NCBI RefSeq assembly: GCF_902806695.1
Contig: NZ_CADCXN010000045.1
Coordinates: 1-59,609, forward strand
Direction: 5' to 3'
Origin: Candidatus Methylobacter favarea
GTDB taxonomy: Bacteria > Pseudomonadota > Gammaproteobacteria > Methylococcales > Methylomonadaceae
DNA length: 59,609 bases
Each line of letters starts with the position of its first letter. Position 1 is the stretch's first letter. Position numbers and translations under genes: made by a program. The notes under the pieces are model-generated. The model was not told the DNA's origin. It made no database searches and worked only from the letters and a program-made list of their open reading frames with translations. Shown here piece by piece: positions 37,815 through 46,529 of the stretch.

Positions 37815-39386
37815 ATGAGTCAAGAAGTCGATAACATTAAAGCCAGCTATCCCTTATTCAGAAGCGATGAATACAAGGAAAACCTGGCCAACAAACGTCA
37901 AGCGTTCGAAGAACGTTATTCTGATGAAAAAACGGACGAGGTCTTCCAATGGACGACTACCAAGGAATATCAGGATCTCAATTTCAAGCGCGAAGCATTA
38001 ACCGTAAACCCTGCCAAAGCCTGTCAACCGCTAGGCGCGGTACTGTGCTCTCTGGGCTTTGAAAAAACCCTGCCTTATGTGCATGGCTCGCAAGGCTGCG
38101 TGGCTTATTTTCGCACCTATTTTAACCGCCATTTCAAAGAGCCTGTTTCTTGCGTATCCGATTCCATGACCGAGGATGCGGCTGTTTTCGGCGGCCAGAA
38201 AAACATGATGGCCGGGCTGGAAAACGCCAAAGCCTTGTACAAGCCGGATATTATCGCCGTCTCAACAACCTGTATGGCTGAAGTGATCGGTGACGACCTG
38301 AACGCCTTCATCAACAACGTCAAAAAAGCCGGCAATATCGAGCAGGAATTTCCCACGCCTTTTGCCCACACGCCCAGCTTTGTCGGCAGTCATACCACCG
38401 GTTGGGATAATATGTTCGAAGGCATGGCCCGTTATTTCACACTCAACTACATGGACGACAAGAAAGTCGGCTCCAACGGCAAGATCAACCTGGTGCCCGG
38501 CTTTGAAACCTATCTGGGCAACTACCGCGTCATGCATCGCATGATGAAGGAAATGGGCGTTGATTATTCCTTGCTCAGCGATCCTTCCGAAGTGCTGGAC
38601 ACGCCTGCGGACGGCACTTTCCGCATGTATTCAGGCGGCACCACGCAAGATGAAATCAAGGACGCGCCCAATGCGATTGATACTTTGCTGCTGCAACCCT
38701 GGCAGTTGGAAAAAACCAAAAAATTTGTCCAAAATACCTGGCACCAGCCTGCCACCGCCATCAATATTCCGATGGGCCTGCAATGGACCGATGAGTTTCT
38801 GATGAAAATCTCGGAACTTACCGGCAAACCGATTCCCGCATCTTTGGAAAAAGAACGCGGCCGTCTGGTGGACATGATGACGGATTCGCACACCTGGATG
38901 CACGGCAAAAAGATTGCTTTGTATGGAGACGCCGACTTCTGTATGGGCATGACCAAATTCCTGCTGGAATTGGGCGCCGAACCCACGGATGTGTTGTGCA
39001 ATCACGCCAACAAACGCTGGCAGAAAGCGATGGACAAAATGCTCAAGGAATCACCCTATGGCCAAAATACCCAGGTTCATATCGGCAAGGATCTATGGCA
39101 TTTCCGTTCCTTGATGTTTACCAACAAACCGGATTTCATGATTGGCAATTCTTACGGCAAGTACATTCAACGCGATACCTTATGGAAAGGCGAAGCCTTT
39201 GAAGTGCCGTTGATACGCATCGGCTTCCCGATCTTTGACCGGCACCATCTGCACAGAATGACCACGCTGGGTTATGAAGGCGCTATTTACATGCTGACAA
39301 CCCTGGTTAATGCCGTTCTGGAACAGCTGGATAAAGATACCAGCGGCATGGGTACGACTGACTATAACTTCGATTTGGTTCGTTAG
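37815..39386 (+). CDS. nifK: nitrogenase molybdenum-iron protein beta chain
   Basis: A 523-residue subunit that shares the P-cluster with NifD. Ligands Cys70, Cys95 and Cys153 are present (AKACQPLGA, GSQGCVAY, STTCMAEV), with the numbering of Azotobacter NifK. The ATG (MSQEVDNIKA) follows AGGAG; an apparent longer frame from 37734 is non-coding repeat sequence and should be ignored. It ends in the usual YNFDLVR. Part of the nifHDK transcript. Confidence 0.99.
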   Translation: MSQEVDNIKASYPLFRSDEYKENLANKRQAFEERYSDEKTDEVFQWTTTKEYQDLNFKREALTVNPAKACQPLGAVLCSLGFEKTLPYVHGSQGCVAYFRTYFNRHFKEPVSCVSDSMTEDAAVFGGQKNMMAGLENAKALYKPDIIAVSTTCMAEVIGDDLNAFINNVKKAGNIEQEFPTPFAHTPSFVGSHTTGWDNMFEGMARYFTLNYMDDKKVGSNGKINLVPGFETYLGNYRVMHRMMKEMGVDYSLLSDPSEVLDTPADGTFRMYSGGTTQDEIKDAPNAIDTLLLQPWQLEKTKKFVQNTWHQPATAINIPMGLQWTDEFLMKISELTGKPIPASLEKERGRLVDMMTDSHTWMHGKKIALYGDADFCMGMTKFLLELGAEPTDVLCNHANKRWQKAMDKMLKESPYGQNTQVHIGKDLWHFRSLMFTNKPDFMIGNSYGKYIQRDTLWKGEAFEVPLIRIGFPIFDRHHLHRMTTLGYEGAIYMLTTLVNAVLEQLDKDTSGMGTTDYNFDLVR

Positions 39387-39392
39387 TACGCG

Positions 39393-39500
39393 CCCCTTCT
39401 CCCTCAGGGAGAAGGCCGGGATGAGGGGATAAAAATAGGCTTTTTCATGTGTTGATTTCCCCTCACCCAACCCTCTCCATCTGGAGAGGGCTTTTTGCCC
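39393..39500. repeat. paired REP-like stem-loops between nifK and nifT
   Basis: CTTCTCCCT-CA-GGGAGAAGG (39397-39415) and CCTCTCC-ATCT-GGAGAGGG (39472-39490) form two hairpins; flanking bases (GATGAGGGGA and TTTCCCCTCACCC) also pair with each other. The second stem runs into CTTTTTG and could act as a weak intrinsic terminator. This type of repeat is dispersed in many gammaproteobacterial genomes. It probably lowers expression of nifT and later genes relative to nifHDK. Confidence 0.65.
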
Positions 39501-39532
39501 CACAACTTTAATGCGTGTAAACGGAGAACCCG

Positions 39533-39757
39533 ATGCCTAGAGTCATGTTGAAAAAAAACCCGGAAGGCAAGCTGGTCTTCTACATAGCTAAAAAAGATTT
39601 GGAAGAAGTGGCGGAATCCGTTGAATTTGACAGCTCCGATAAATGGGGCGGTGAAGTTCTACTCAGCGACGGTTCAAAGTATTATTTTGAACCGATGGAT
39701 GAACAGCCGGATTTCCCCGTTACCTTGCGCGCAATACGTTTAGATTCAGGAGACTAA
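39533..39757 (+). CDS. nifT: NifT/FixU family protein
   Basis: A 74-residue protein of the NifT/FixU family, usually encoded right after nifK. Conserved marks are VMLKKNPEGKLVFYIAKKDLEE and WGGEVLLSDGSKYYFE. It has been proposed to help nitrogenase maturation, but mutants in other species have little phenotype. ATG with GGAGAACCCG upstream. Confidence 0.95.
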   Translation: MPRVMLKKNPEGKLVFYIAKKDLEEVAESVEFDSSDKWGGEVLLSDGSKYYFEPMDEQPDFPVTLRAIRLDSGD

Positions 39758-39759
39758 TC

Positions 39760-39960
39760 ATGGCTTTATATATTGTTGAAGCGGATTGCATTTCATGCGG
39801 CGACTGCGAGCCCGTGTGCCCTACCCAATCCATCACCGAAGGCGCTATTGTTTTTAAAATCGACAAAAAAACCTGCACCGAATGCGAAGGGGATTTTGAC
39901 GCGCCCCAGTGCGTCAAGGTCTGTCCAATTGATAACTGCATACTGCCGCTAGAGGCATAA
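39760..39960 (+). CDS. nif-associated 2[4Fe-4S] ferredoxin
   Basis: A 66-residue ferredoxin. First cluster C10-x2-C13-x2-C16-x3-C20-P, second C39-x2-C42-x8-C51-x3-C55-P, the stretched second motif seen in ferredoxins of nif clusters. It starts two bases after nifT and 4 bases before nifY. It may supply electrons to NifH or FeMo-co assembly. The symbol is left blank because several nif ferredoxins share this pattern. Confidence 0.93.
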   Translation: MALYIVEADCISCGDCEPVCPTQSITEGAIVFKIDKKTCTECEGDFDAPQCVKVCPIDNCILPLEA

Positions 39961-39964
39961 ACCT

Positions 39965-40678
39965 ATGAGCAGCCAGGACACACTCTCAAGAGAACTGGCT
40001 TTACGTATCGGACTGGCCGCACGTGCTTTGCCGGATACTGATGCCAGACGCCTGTTTAATGTGCTGACCCAGTGCATTGGCTTACCGATAACGGAAGATA
40101 AATTGGGCCGCATTAAGCTGAAAACATTTAAATTTGCCGATGAAGGCGAGTTTTCAGACATGAATGACGTTTTACTAAAAAAGGCGTTGCACATTCTTAA
40201 ATCTGGCGCCGAAACGGATACAGTACTGAAACCCGTAATTGATGCCTATAGCGAAGACGATATGCCGGGCTCTGTTCGCATTGCCTTCGCCAGCAATGAC
40301 GGCATTAACATTGATGGTCATTTCGGTTCCTGCAGCCAGTTCATGATCTACCAGGTTTTAGCCGATGAAGCCCGTTTAATCGACATTCGCTCCACGGAAA
40401 GTCCTGTTGGTTTGGAAGTGGATGATAAAAATCTGTTTAGAGCAGAATTGATCCAGGATTGCCAAGTAATTTACATGGCCTCTGTGGGCGGCCCTGCGGC
40501 GGCAAAAATTGTCAAGCTGGGCATCCATCCCGTTAAACTACCTGCTATTGATCCCATTGCTGAAGTTGTCAGTCAACTGCAAACTGTTATTGCCGATACG
40601 CCGCCGCCCTGGCTGGCTAAAGTCATGGGTATTGAAGTAAATAATCGGTTCAGATTCGACAGGGAAGCGACGGGATGA
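39965..40678 (+). CDS. nifY: NifY/NafY family FeMo-co-binding protein
   Basis: A 237-residue protein with an N-terminal helical domain (SRELALRIGLAARALP, typical of NifY/NafY) and a C-terminal NifX-like domain (residues about 100-225) containing VRIAFASNDGINIDGHFGSCSQFMIYQV and VGGPAAAKIVKLGIHPVK. In Azotobacter such proteins bind apo-dinitrogenase and FeMo-co. It is a paralogue of the gene at 54120-54827. Its stop overlaps the DUF6129 start by ATGA. Confidence 0.93.
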   Translation: MSSQDTLSRELALRIGLAARALPDTDARRLFNVLTQCIGLPITEDKLGRIKLKTFKFADEGEFSDMNDVLLKKALHILKSGAETDTVLKPVIDAYSEDDMPGSVRIAFASNDGINIDGHFGSCSQFMIYQVLADEARLIDIRSTESPVGLEVDDKNLFRAELIQDCQVIYMASVGGPAAAKIVKLGIHPVKLPAIDPIAEVVSQLQTVIADTPPPWLAKVMGIEVNNRFRFDREATG

Positions 40679-40941
40679 TTAGCCAAAGCCAGGTCAATGC
40701 CATAGCGGCAACAATTGAAACTTCGGGCGTTGATGAAACTACGGTTTCTGCCTTAAGGCAGCACTATCAATCGATCCATTTCACTTATTGCATGGATGAC
40801 GATCTGCCCAATAATACGCCGGTCATTGAGCATAAAGACTTCAATCTTTATTTGATTGACGGCCGTGAACATTGCCTGTGCCTGACCAATGATTATGAGA
40901 CTGCAACGGGTATTGTGGTTGCGGAAATCATCGCTGATTGA
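40675..40941 (+). CDS. DUF6129-like nif-linked small protein
   Basis: An 88-residue acidic soluble protein (MISQSQVNAIAATIETSG) overlapping nifY by ATGA. It matches what I recall of the DUF6129 family, which is almost confined to nif clusters; no activity is known. Cysteines are at residues 39, 67 and 69, without a recognised cluster motif. Coupled translation suggests a role with NifY or LRV. Confidence 0.7.
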   Translation: MISQSQVNAIAATIETSGVDETTVSALRQHYQSIHFTYCMDDDLPNNTPVIEHKDFNLYLIDGREHCLCLTNDYETATGIVVAEIIAD

Positions 40942-40955
40942 ACGGAACTGATTGC

Positions 40956-41726
40956 ATGTCTGCCCCTGAAAGCCCCGTTAGTGTTCCTGTTGCCGATTGC
41001 AGCCTATGCCCTGTTCGCGGCAAAACCCTGCTGATGGGGCGCTGTATACCCGGCGATGCCTGTGTATTCGTTGAAAGCGGCCGGCAAATTGACCGCTTTT
41101 TTCGAATCAATCCGGCTTATGCCGAGCACTACCTGGGCGATATGTTTTGGGAAAGACGCGCGATTGCCGTTCGCTACGCACCTCAGAAAGCACTCGCCAA
41201 GCTGATTTATGATGAAGATGAAGTGGTCAGGCGGGCAGTCGCCTATCGCCTGCCTCAAATCCAGCTAAATCAGCTGATCGATGATCCTGACCGGGAAGTG
41301 CGCATGACCGTCGCCGATCGGATTGCACCTGAAGAACTGGAAAAACTGGCCAGTGACCGTGATTACATTGTCAGATTAACCGTGGCCCGGCGGTTGCCGA
41401 TCGGCCGCCTGTTCCGTCTTATCCGCGACAAGGATTTGCAGGTCAGAAAAGTGGTCGCCGAACGTTTACCCGAAGTCAGCCTGGGCTTGATGGCTCATGA
41501 TGATGCGCCTGAAGTAAGGCGCATCATAGCTGAACGCATGAGTCCTGCGGATGCCGTGACGCTTTTAAAGGATCCCGACTGGATGGTTCGCTATACTGCT
41601 GTCCAGCGCGTGGCGCCCGAGGCATTGGCCGGTCTCATCAATGATCCCGAGCCTGATGTCAGAGCGTCGGCGCGGGAACGATTAACTGCCCATGCGAACG
41701 GCGCAAACGGAATCGAGAAAACCTAA
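40956..41726 (+). CDS. 4Fe-4S-binding leucine-rich-variant (LRV) repeat protein
   Basis: A 256-residue protein with an N-terminal four-cysteine site (C15, C18, C30, C36; DCSLCPVRG and GRCIPGDACVF) and about eight LRV repeats of about 24 residues with the R-x-x-V-A-x-R-L pattern. This matches the Azotobacter LRV protein found next to nifY, whose crystal structure shows a right-handed superhelix with a 4Fe-4S cluster. Function unknown, perhaps cofactor assembly. ATG preferred over an upstream TTG at 40938. Confidence 0.9.
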   Translation: MSAPESPVSVPVADCSLCPVRGKTLLMGRCIPGDACVFVESGRQIDRFFRINPAYAEHYLGDMFWERRAIAVRYAPQKALAKLIYDEDEVVRRAVAYRLPQIQLNQLIDDPDREVRMTVADRIAPEELEKLASDRDYIVRLTVARRLPIGRLFRLIRDKDLQVRKVVAERLPEVSLGLMAHDDAPEVRRIIAERMSPADAVTLLKDPDWMVRYTAVQRVAPEALAGLINDPEPDVRASARERLTAHANGANGIEKT

Positions 41727-41734
41727 ACCTGATT

Positions 41735-42697
41735 ATGGCGGATCAACCTTTTCAACTTGATGGGCAACAGCTTGCAAAAATATGCAAGCGCACTTTGCCC
41801 GGCCGGAATGACGACACTTTATTATCAAGGCTGCAATCGCTCAACCCCGATTATCCTGTTCGGGTGGCCAAAACGGGAGAAGAATGGTATCGACTGGGCG
41901 GCATTGTCGATATGGCTGGCAACCGTATCGCTAATGATTTGATCGAATGGACGGAAAGAACCTATATCGAATGCGGCAAAAACCTGCAAACCCTGATTGA
42001 TCATGCACGGGAACAAAAGCTGATTGCCACGCGGCAAACCGGCAACACCCTGCATTTTGTGATTCAAACGGGCTGTAAAGCAGAGCAGTTCATACAGATC
42101 GACATCGATAAAACCCGTGAAATGTCGGATCGCTTACTGGTCGGTGAACATAATCCGCCCGAAGATCTGGAAGAGTTTATTGATCCCCTGATCCCGGAAT
42201 CTATGGAAACATTCTGTATCGGAGCCGCACGTTATTCGTATCGGCGTAAAACTGACGTGGCGATTTTCATGGATGAAATCAATAAATACCATCTCGAAGA
42301 ACATCCGGTACAACGTTTTATAGATGACTGGAACCGAAGCAGTGCTCTGCAAAAAGCTGTACTTTCCGATGACTGGATAGTGCGCCCTTTCCGGCATACC
42401 GGCCGCTTCGGAGAACAACAAATTAACATTGAAATTATCAATACCCAGCAAAAAAACATGCCGCAGATGGGAAATCTTAACGGCAAAAAAGGCGTCTCGC
42501 TGCATAACCTGTTAAGCCGTTTCGATCGTCAGGCAGGCTATCCCTTTGCCTGGTTTTTTTATATGGTGAAAGGCAAACTGGTTACGTCGCACAGCGGCGT
42601 AGCGGTTTTCAAGGATGTCAGCGGAGATTTTTCTTATTTACCGGAACGTGATATAGCGGTTCTTAAAGACTGGGTTAACTCACCTTATAGCGTTTAG
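41735..42697 (+). CDS. nif-linked protein of unknown function
   Basis: A 320-residue soluble protein (MADQPFQLDGQQLAKICKRT) without signal peptide, helices in membrane or a metal motif that I recognise. It starts eight bases after the LRV gene and has no promoter of its own. The sequence is rich in charged residues with central YSYRRKTDVAIFMDEINKYH. It is the last gene of the nifHDK-led run. Best guess is an accessory protein for nitrogenase maturation, based on location only. Confidence 0.8.
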   Translation: MADQPFQLDGQQLAKICKRTLPGRNDDTLLSRLQSLNPDYPVRVAKTGEEWYRLGGIVDMAGNRIANDLIEWTERTYIECGKNLQTLIDHAREQKLIATRQTGNTLHFVIQTGCKAEQFIQIDIDKTREMSDRLLVGEHNPPEDLEEFIDPLIPESMETFCIGAARYSYRRKTDVAIFMDEINKYHLEEHPVQRFIDDWNRSSALQKAVLSDDWIVRPFRHTGRFGEQQINIEIINTQQKNMPQMGNLNGKKGVSLHNLLSRFDRQAGYPFAWFFYMVKGKLVTSHSGVAVFKDVSGDFSYLPERDIAVLKDWVNSPYSV

Positions 42698-42938
42698 CAA
42701 TAATTACCAGCAAAGTCAAAGTATATTTTCTATTCCGTTATTTCGGCATGGAATCATGGCCTTCCGGCCTATGCCAATCCATTCTGACAGAGCGGTGCCC
42801 GAGTCGCAGGCTGCAAAGTAAATTCAGTATATCGACGGAGGTTGTATATCTTCTGATTTATTGTAGCGATTCTAACATCGGATTTTCATCAACTGCTTTG
42901 CAAGGCAAAGCTTATTTTTAAAAACAGGAGTAAACACA

Positions 42939-43157
42939 ATGTCAATTGCACAAATTAAAGCCTTCTCTGAACACGCTAAAACAGATCCTGAACTGAAGGA
43001 AAAACTGTTAGCCGTACAAAAAGTCAGGGAACTGATCGCGCTGGGAAAAGAATATAACTTTGAACTGGATGAAGTCGAACTTTATCCGCCCAACGAACCG
43101 CAATTCGTCGAAGCGCAGCTTTCCGAAAGAATGGCCAAGGCTTTATTGAGGGTTTAA
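42939..43157 (+). CDS. Nif11-family small protein
   Basis: A 72-residue protein that fits the Nif11 family: MSIAQIKAFSEHAKTDPELKEKLLAV at the start and KEYNFELDEVEL in the middle. Nif11 proteins occur singly in nif clusters; related leader sequences precede natural-product peptides, but this one lacks a double-glycine site and C-terminal core, and has no modifying enzyme beside it. ATG with CAGGAG upstream. Preceded by 240 bases with a hairpin at 42745-42775 (GGCAT...ATGCC). Confidence 0.85.
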   Translation: MSIAQIKAFSEHAKTDPELKEKLLAVQKVRELIALGKEYNFELDEVELYPPNEPQFVEAQLSERMAKALLRV

Positions 43158-43347
43158 GATTTTGCAGATTCCGAGGTGCAAACCCCTACAGCTGAAGCAC
43201 CGGATTGTTGGGCTTAGCACCTCACAACCAACCAACAAAATAAAACTCATTTTATTTAGTGATGCGGCGCAAGGAGCGGAAGAAAAACCCGGCATGATTA
43301 TTCTGGGATAAGGGAGGATTAAATCGTCAGCATTCATTCAAATAGCC

Positions 43348-44112
43348 TTAAAGATCGATCTCGATGCCGACCGGACAATGATCCGATCCGGTAATGTCCG
43401 GCAGAATAAAGGCTCGCCTGACTTTGCCGGCCAGAACTTCGCTGGTCAACACATAATCGATCCGCCAACCGACATTTCTTGCCCTGGCGCCGGCGCGGAA
43501 ACTCCACCAGCTGTAAGCGACGGTGTCCGGATGGCAATGCCGGAAAGTGTCGACCAGTCCGGCGTCGAGAAAACGGCTGAAGCCGTCGATTTCGACCTGG
43601 GTATAGCCGGCCGATTTATTGTAATTCGGCTTCGGGCGGGCGATATCGATTTCCCGGTGCGCGACATTGAAATCGCCGCAGGCAATGATCGGTTTTTTGC
43701 TTTGCAGCTGCCGGCAATAGGTCAGAAATTCAAGGTCCCAGGTCTGGCGGTAATCCAGCCGGGCCAATGCCTCGCCCGAATTCGGCACATAAACGTTGAG
43801 CAGGAAAAAATGTTCGAATTCGGCGACGATCACACGACCTTCCCGGTCGTGCTCGGCAATGCCGATATCACAGATAATTTGCAGCGGTTCTTTCCGGGAT
43901 AAAATCGTGACGCCGGAATAACCCTTGCGTTCAGCACAGTTGGAATAAATCCGGTAACTATCGATGCCCTCGAGCGCCTTATCGATCTGATCGGTCTGGG
44001 CCTTGGTTTCCTGCAGCAGAATGCAGTCGGCATCAAGCAGGGCGAGCGTTTCGGCAAAGCCCTTGCTTTGCACAGCGCGAACGCCATTGACATTCCAGGA
44101 AATTATTTTCAT
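43348..44112 (-). CDS. xthA: exodeoxyribonuclease III
   Basis: A 254-residue Mg-dependent 3'-5' exonuclease and AP endonuclease. Family marks MKIISWNVNGVRA, LLQETKAQ (catalytic Glu), CGDFNVAHREIDIARP and GSDHCPV (catalytic Asp-His) are all present. Length is close to E. coli exonuclease III (268). It stands alone, facing the nif genes, in the segment that splits the nif region. Confidence 0.96.
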   Translation of the reverse strand: MKIISWNVNGVRAVQSKGFAETLALLDADCILLQETKAQTDQIDKALEGIDSYRIYSNCAERKGYSGVTILSRKEPLQIICDIGIAEHDREGRVIVAEFEHFFLLNVYVPNSGEALARLDYRQTWDLEFLTYCRQLQSKKPIIACGDFNVAHREIDIARPKPNYNKSAGYTQVEIDGFSRFLDAGLVDTFRHCHPDTVAYSWWSFRAGARARNVGWRIDYVLTSEVLAGKVRRAFILPDITGSDHCPVGIEIDL

Positions 44113-44876
44113 GCAATGATTCCATCTGATAGGTTTGGGGTTGCGTCTTCAATAATGAAGAACGCTTGGGTGCTATTTTAGCCTTCTGTTTTATGACTAA
44201 CCAGACGTTTCGTCTGGCCATTGATATGGCGTTTACGAGGGTGTAATTTCACTAATCACTAGAAGAGTTTGCTTTACAGTAGAATTGTAGAAGAAGATTT
44301 TAAGAAAAAACTTGCCTGTTTATTGATTAGAACGGCAATGTTGTTTTAGACGACCTGCGTGTGCTCCTTCATTTAAAGGCAAATTAGACTTGTTGTCAGG
44401 TAAACCCCACCTTTTTTAGATACAGCATCCTCTCTTGCTCTCATAAAGAAAATAAATCCTCCTTAAAGGCCAGCAAATCGGAGAAGAAATATCTCGTGCT
44501 TTATTATTTTGATAAACAATATTGTCTTAAAGTAGTGAAATAAAAGCGTAAAAATATGAAATATATCATATTTCTCTAGTGAATTATGCGCCAAACATTC
44601 TTCTCAAAAAAAGATAAATTATAGCCAGTTTCAATGTTTCACATTTGACCCTTTATCAATCGCACCACATTGGAACAAACTACCTAAGCTGATTATGTTT
44701 ACTGTCCGCTTTGTATTAACCCTACGAGTGAAGTCAGGCGGGTTTATAGGGTAGAACTCATTCGTTAAGGTTCTAGTCTCGTGGCAATAAGCTGTAGATG
44801 ACTCCGAAAGCCCGGAAATCTATCTAAATCTAGCGACAGGTTTGACGCTATATATTTTAATTATGAGGAACAAACC
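44113..44876. other. AT-rich intergenic region before the protease gene
   Basis: About 760 bases without a credible gene on either strand. The last 40 bases hold GAGGAACAAACC, the ribosome site of the protease. I see no repeat, transposase relic or clear promoter beyond TATATTTTAAT-like AT stretches at about 44851-44862. Confidence 0.5.
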
Positions 44877-46013
44877 ATGAAATTTAATAAAAATACAACC
44901 CTAACCTCTGCAATTGGAATCTCTCTATCTTTTTTGGTATTCACTTCAGACCTTTCATTTGCTGATGTTGAAGGCATTACCAGTGAAAAAAGCTCTCAAG
45001 TTGAGATGATACAGATGCCGAATCCAGAGGACTATGCTACTGCTAAAAGCGAGATGCCAATGGTAGATTCTCTTCCAGATTCTGCATTCGATAATAATGT
45101 GTTGCAAAGCGGATCAATGCAAGTGGTTAGCGGAGAGGGACACGAACCTCGAATAAAATATAGAGGCAAGGCGACAACTCTTTTTAATCCCATTCTATTT
45201 CCCCAGGATTCACAGGCTCAGGAGCAAGATTCCCAGGCTATACCGCAGGCAGCAGGAGGGAGCGGACTGCAATTCACTTCATCCAAAGTATTCCCCCAAG
45301 CCAGCGATACCGCCTACCCCCTCAGCACTACCGGCAAGATCTGGTTTACCATTAATGGTTTTTGGAAAGTCTGCTCCGGCAGCATGGTGAAGCCAGGAAT
45401 CGTTGTTACTGCTGGCCATTGTGTACACTCCGGCAATAATGCCAGTAGTGGATGGTATTCCAACTTCCAATTCGCACCCGCCTATCGAAGCGGCAGTGCG
45501 CCCTATGGAATCTGGAGAAATTGGGCTTTCGCCAATACTACAGGCACTTGGTATAGTGGCGGCGGCAGCGTTCCAAATGATGCCGACTACGCCGTTATCG
45601 TTTTCAACAAGAATGCCTCAGGTAGGCGTATTGGTGACTATACCGGTTGGTTAGGTTGGCAATATCCATCCATGATCGGCCATCATATAACTACACTAGG
45701 TTATCCAAATAATTTAGATGGCGGTAGCGTCAACCATCGGGTGGACAGCAATGTCAATCAGGGCGGTGGCAATACAGGTGTATTTGGTTCTGATATGACA
45801 GGAGGGTCGAGCGGCGGCGCTATTGTGCTCAATCTACGGCAGGAATACACCGGGGTAGCCTCAGGTTGGGAGCATAATCCAAACCGGCTGGTATCTGTAG
45901 TGTCATACGGAGCCACCGATACCTCATTAATGAGGCAAGGCGGAAGCCAATTTGACAGCCGGTTTCAAACTTTACTGAACAATACCTGTTCAAGATATCC
46001 TTGGGCATGTTAA
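44877..46013 (+). CDS. secreted trypsin-like serine protease with pro-region
   Basis: A 378-residue secreted S1/V8-like serine protease. Signal peptide to about residue 29 (SFA-D), a pro-region (about 30-140) and a catalytic domain with His181 (TAGHC), Asp237 (NDADYAV) and Ser312 (GGSSGGA), plus disulfide-forming cysteines at 166 and 182. The pro-region (DVEGI, PNPEDYATAKSEMPMVDSLP, SAFDNNV, IKYRGKATTLF) is clearly homologous to the whole small secreted protein encoded convergently at 46090-46413. Followed by a strong terminator. Likely autoactivated or activated extracellularly. Confidence 0.92.
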   Translation: MKFNKNTTLTSAIGISLSFLVFTSDLSFADVEGITSEKSSQVEMIQMPNPEDYATAKSEMPMVDSLPDSAFDNNVLQSGSMQVVSGEGHEPRIKYRGKATTLFNPILFPQDSQAQEQDSQAIPQAAGGSGLQFTSSKVFPQASDTAYPLSTTGKIWFTINGFWKVCSGSMVKPGIVVTAGHCVHSGNNASSGWYSNFQFAPAYRSGSAPYGIWRNWAFANTTGTWYSGGGSVPNDADYAVIVFNKNASGRRIGDYTGWLGWQYPSMIGHHITTLGYPNNLDGGSVNHRVDSNVNQGGGNTGVFGSDMTGGSSGGAIVLNLRQEYTGVASGWEHNPNRLVSVVSYGATDTSLMRQGGSQFDSRFQTLLNNTCSRYPWAC

Positions 46014-46034
46014 TGCACACATAACCTATATTAT

Positions 46035-46063
46035 AAAAAAGCCCGGTATAACCGGGCTTTTTT
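46035..46063. terminator. bidirectional intrinsic terminator
   Basis: AAAAAA-GCCCGGT-ATA-ACCGGGC-TTTTTT: a perfect 7-bp GC-rich stem flanked by an A6 and a T6 run. It lies between the convergent protease gene and its pro-domain-like partner and can stop transcription from both. Confidence 0.93.
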
Positions 46064-46089
46064 AACCTCTCGATCTCCTGCATTGAGGC

Positions 46090-46413
46090 CTATTTTTTCT
46101 GCATAGTCTTCTGCTGAGCCGGCGCTTCGGAATCATAGAGCTTCGCCGGCTTGCCTTTATACTTTACGCTCGGAGCCTGTCCCTCAATCCCTTTTCTTGT
46201 CGCCCTCGTAGGCGGCACATTATTATCATAAGCCGATGGCGGTACCGAATCCACTGTCGGCAATTCTCCTTTAGCATTTTTGTAGTCTTGCGCACTTGGC
46301 GCTAACGGAGGCACAGCCTTGGAATCAGGGTTATTTCTGATACCTTGGACATCGGCAAAAACATTAAAGGAAGCAAATAAAGAACCGATAAAAACCAGAT
46401 AAAGCCTATTCAT
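46090..46413 (-). CDS. secreted stand-alone homologue of the protease pro-region
   Basis: A 107-residue exported protein: signal peptide to about residue 20 (VFA-D), then DVQGI, SAQDYKNAKGELPTVDSVPPSAYDNNV and VKYKGKPAKLYD, which align in order with residues 29-104 of the protease at 44877-46013. It has no protease domain and is rich in Pro and Lys at the end. Pro-region homologues often fold or inhibit the cognate enzyme, so it may protect the producer from its own protease. That role is inferred from similarity and position. Confidence 0.85.
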   Translation of the reverse strand: MNRLYLVFIGSLFASFNVFADVQGIRNNPDSKAVPPLAPSAQDYKNAKGELPTVDSVPPSAYDNNVPPTRATRKGIEGQAPSVKYKGKPAKLYDSEAPAQQKTMQKK

Positions 46414-46529
46414 TTCACAACCCTCTTACTTAACAGTTATTGAACGATTTCCACGTTCTTGAACAGATAAAGCTTAAATGATCGTCTTTGGTTTATACCG
46501 AATATTATATTTTTTTACAAATATAAAAA

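Noticed and set aside
42862-42877. TGT-N10-ACA match before the Nif11-family gene, with a weak GG-N10-GC at about 42794
   Set aside because: The activator-like site lies downstream of the weak promoter-like element, the wrong order, and neither box is close to consensus. Chance match.
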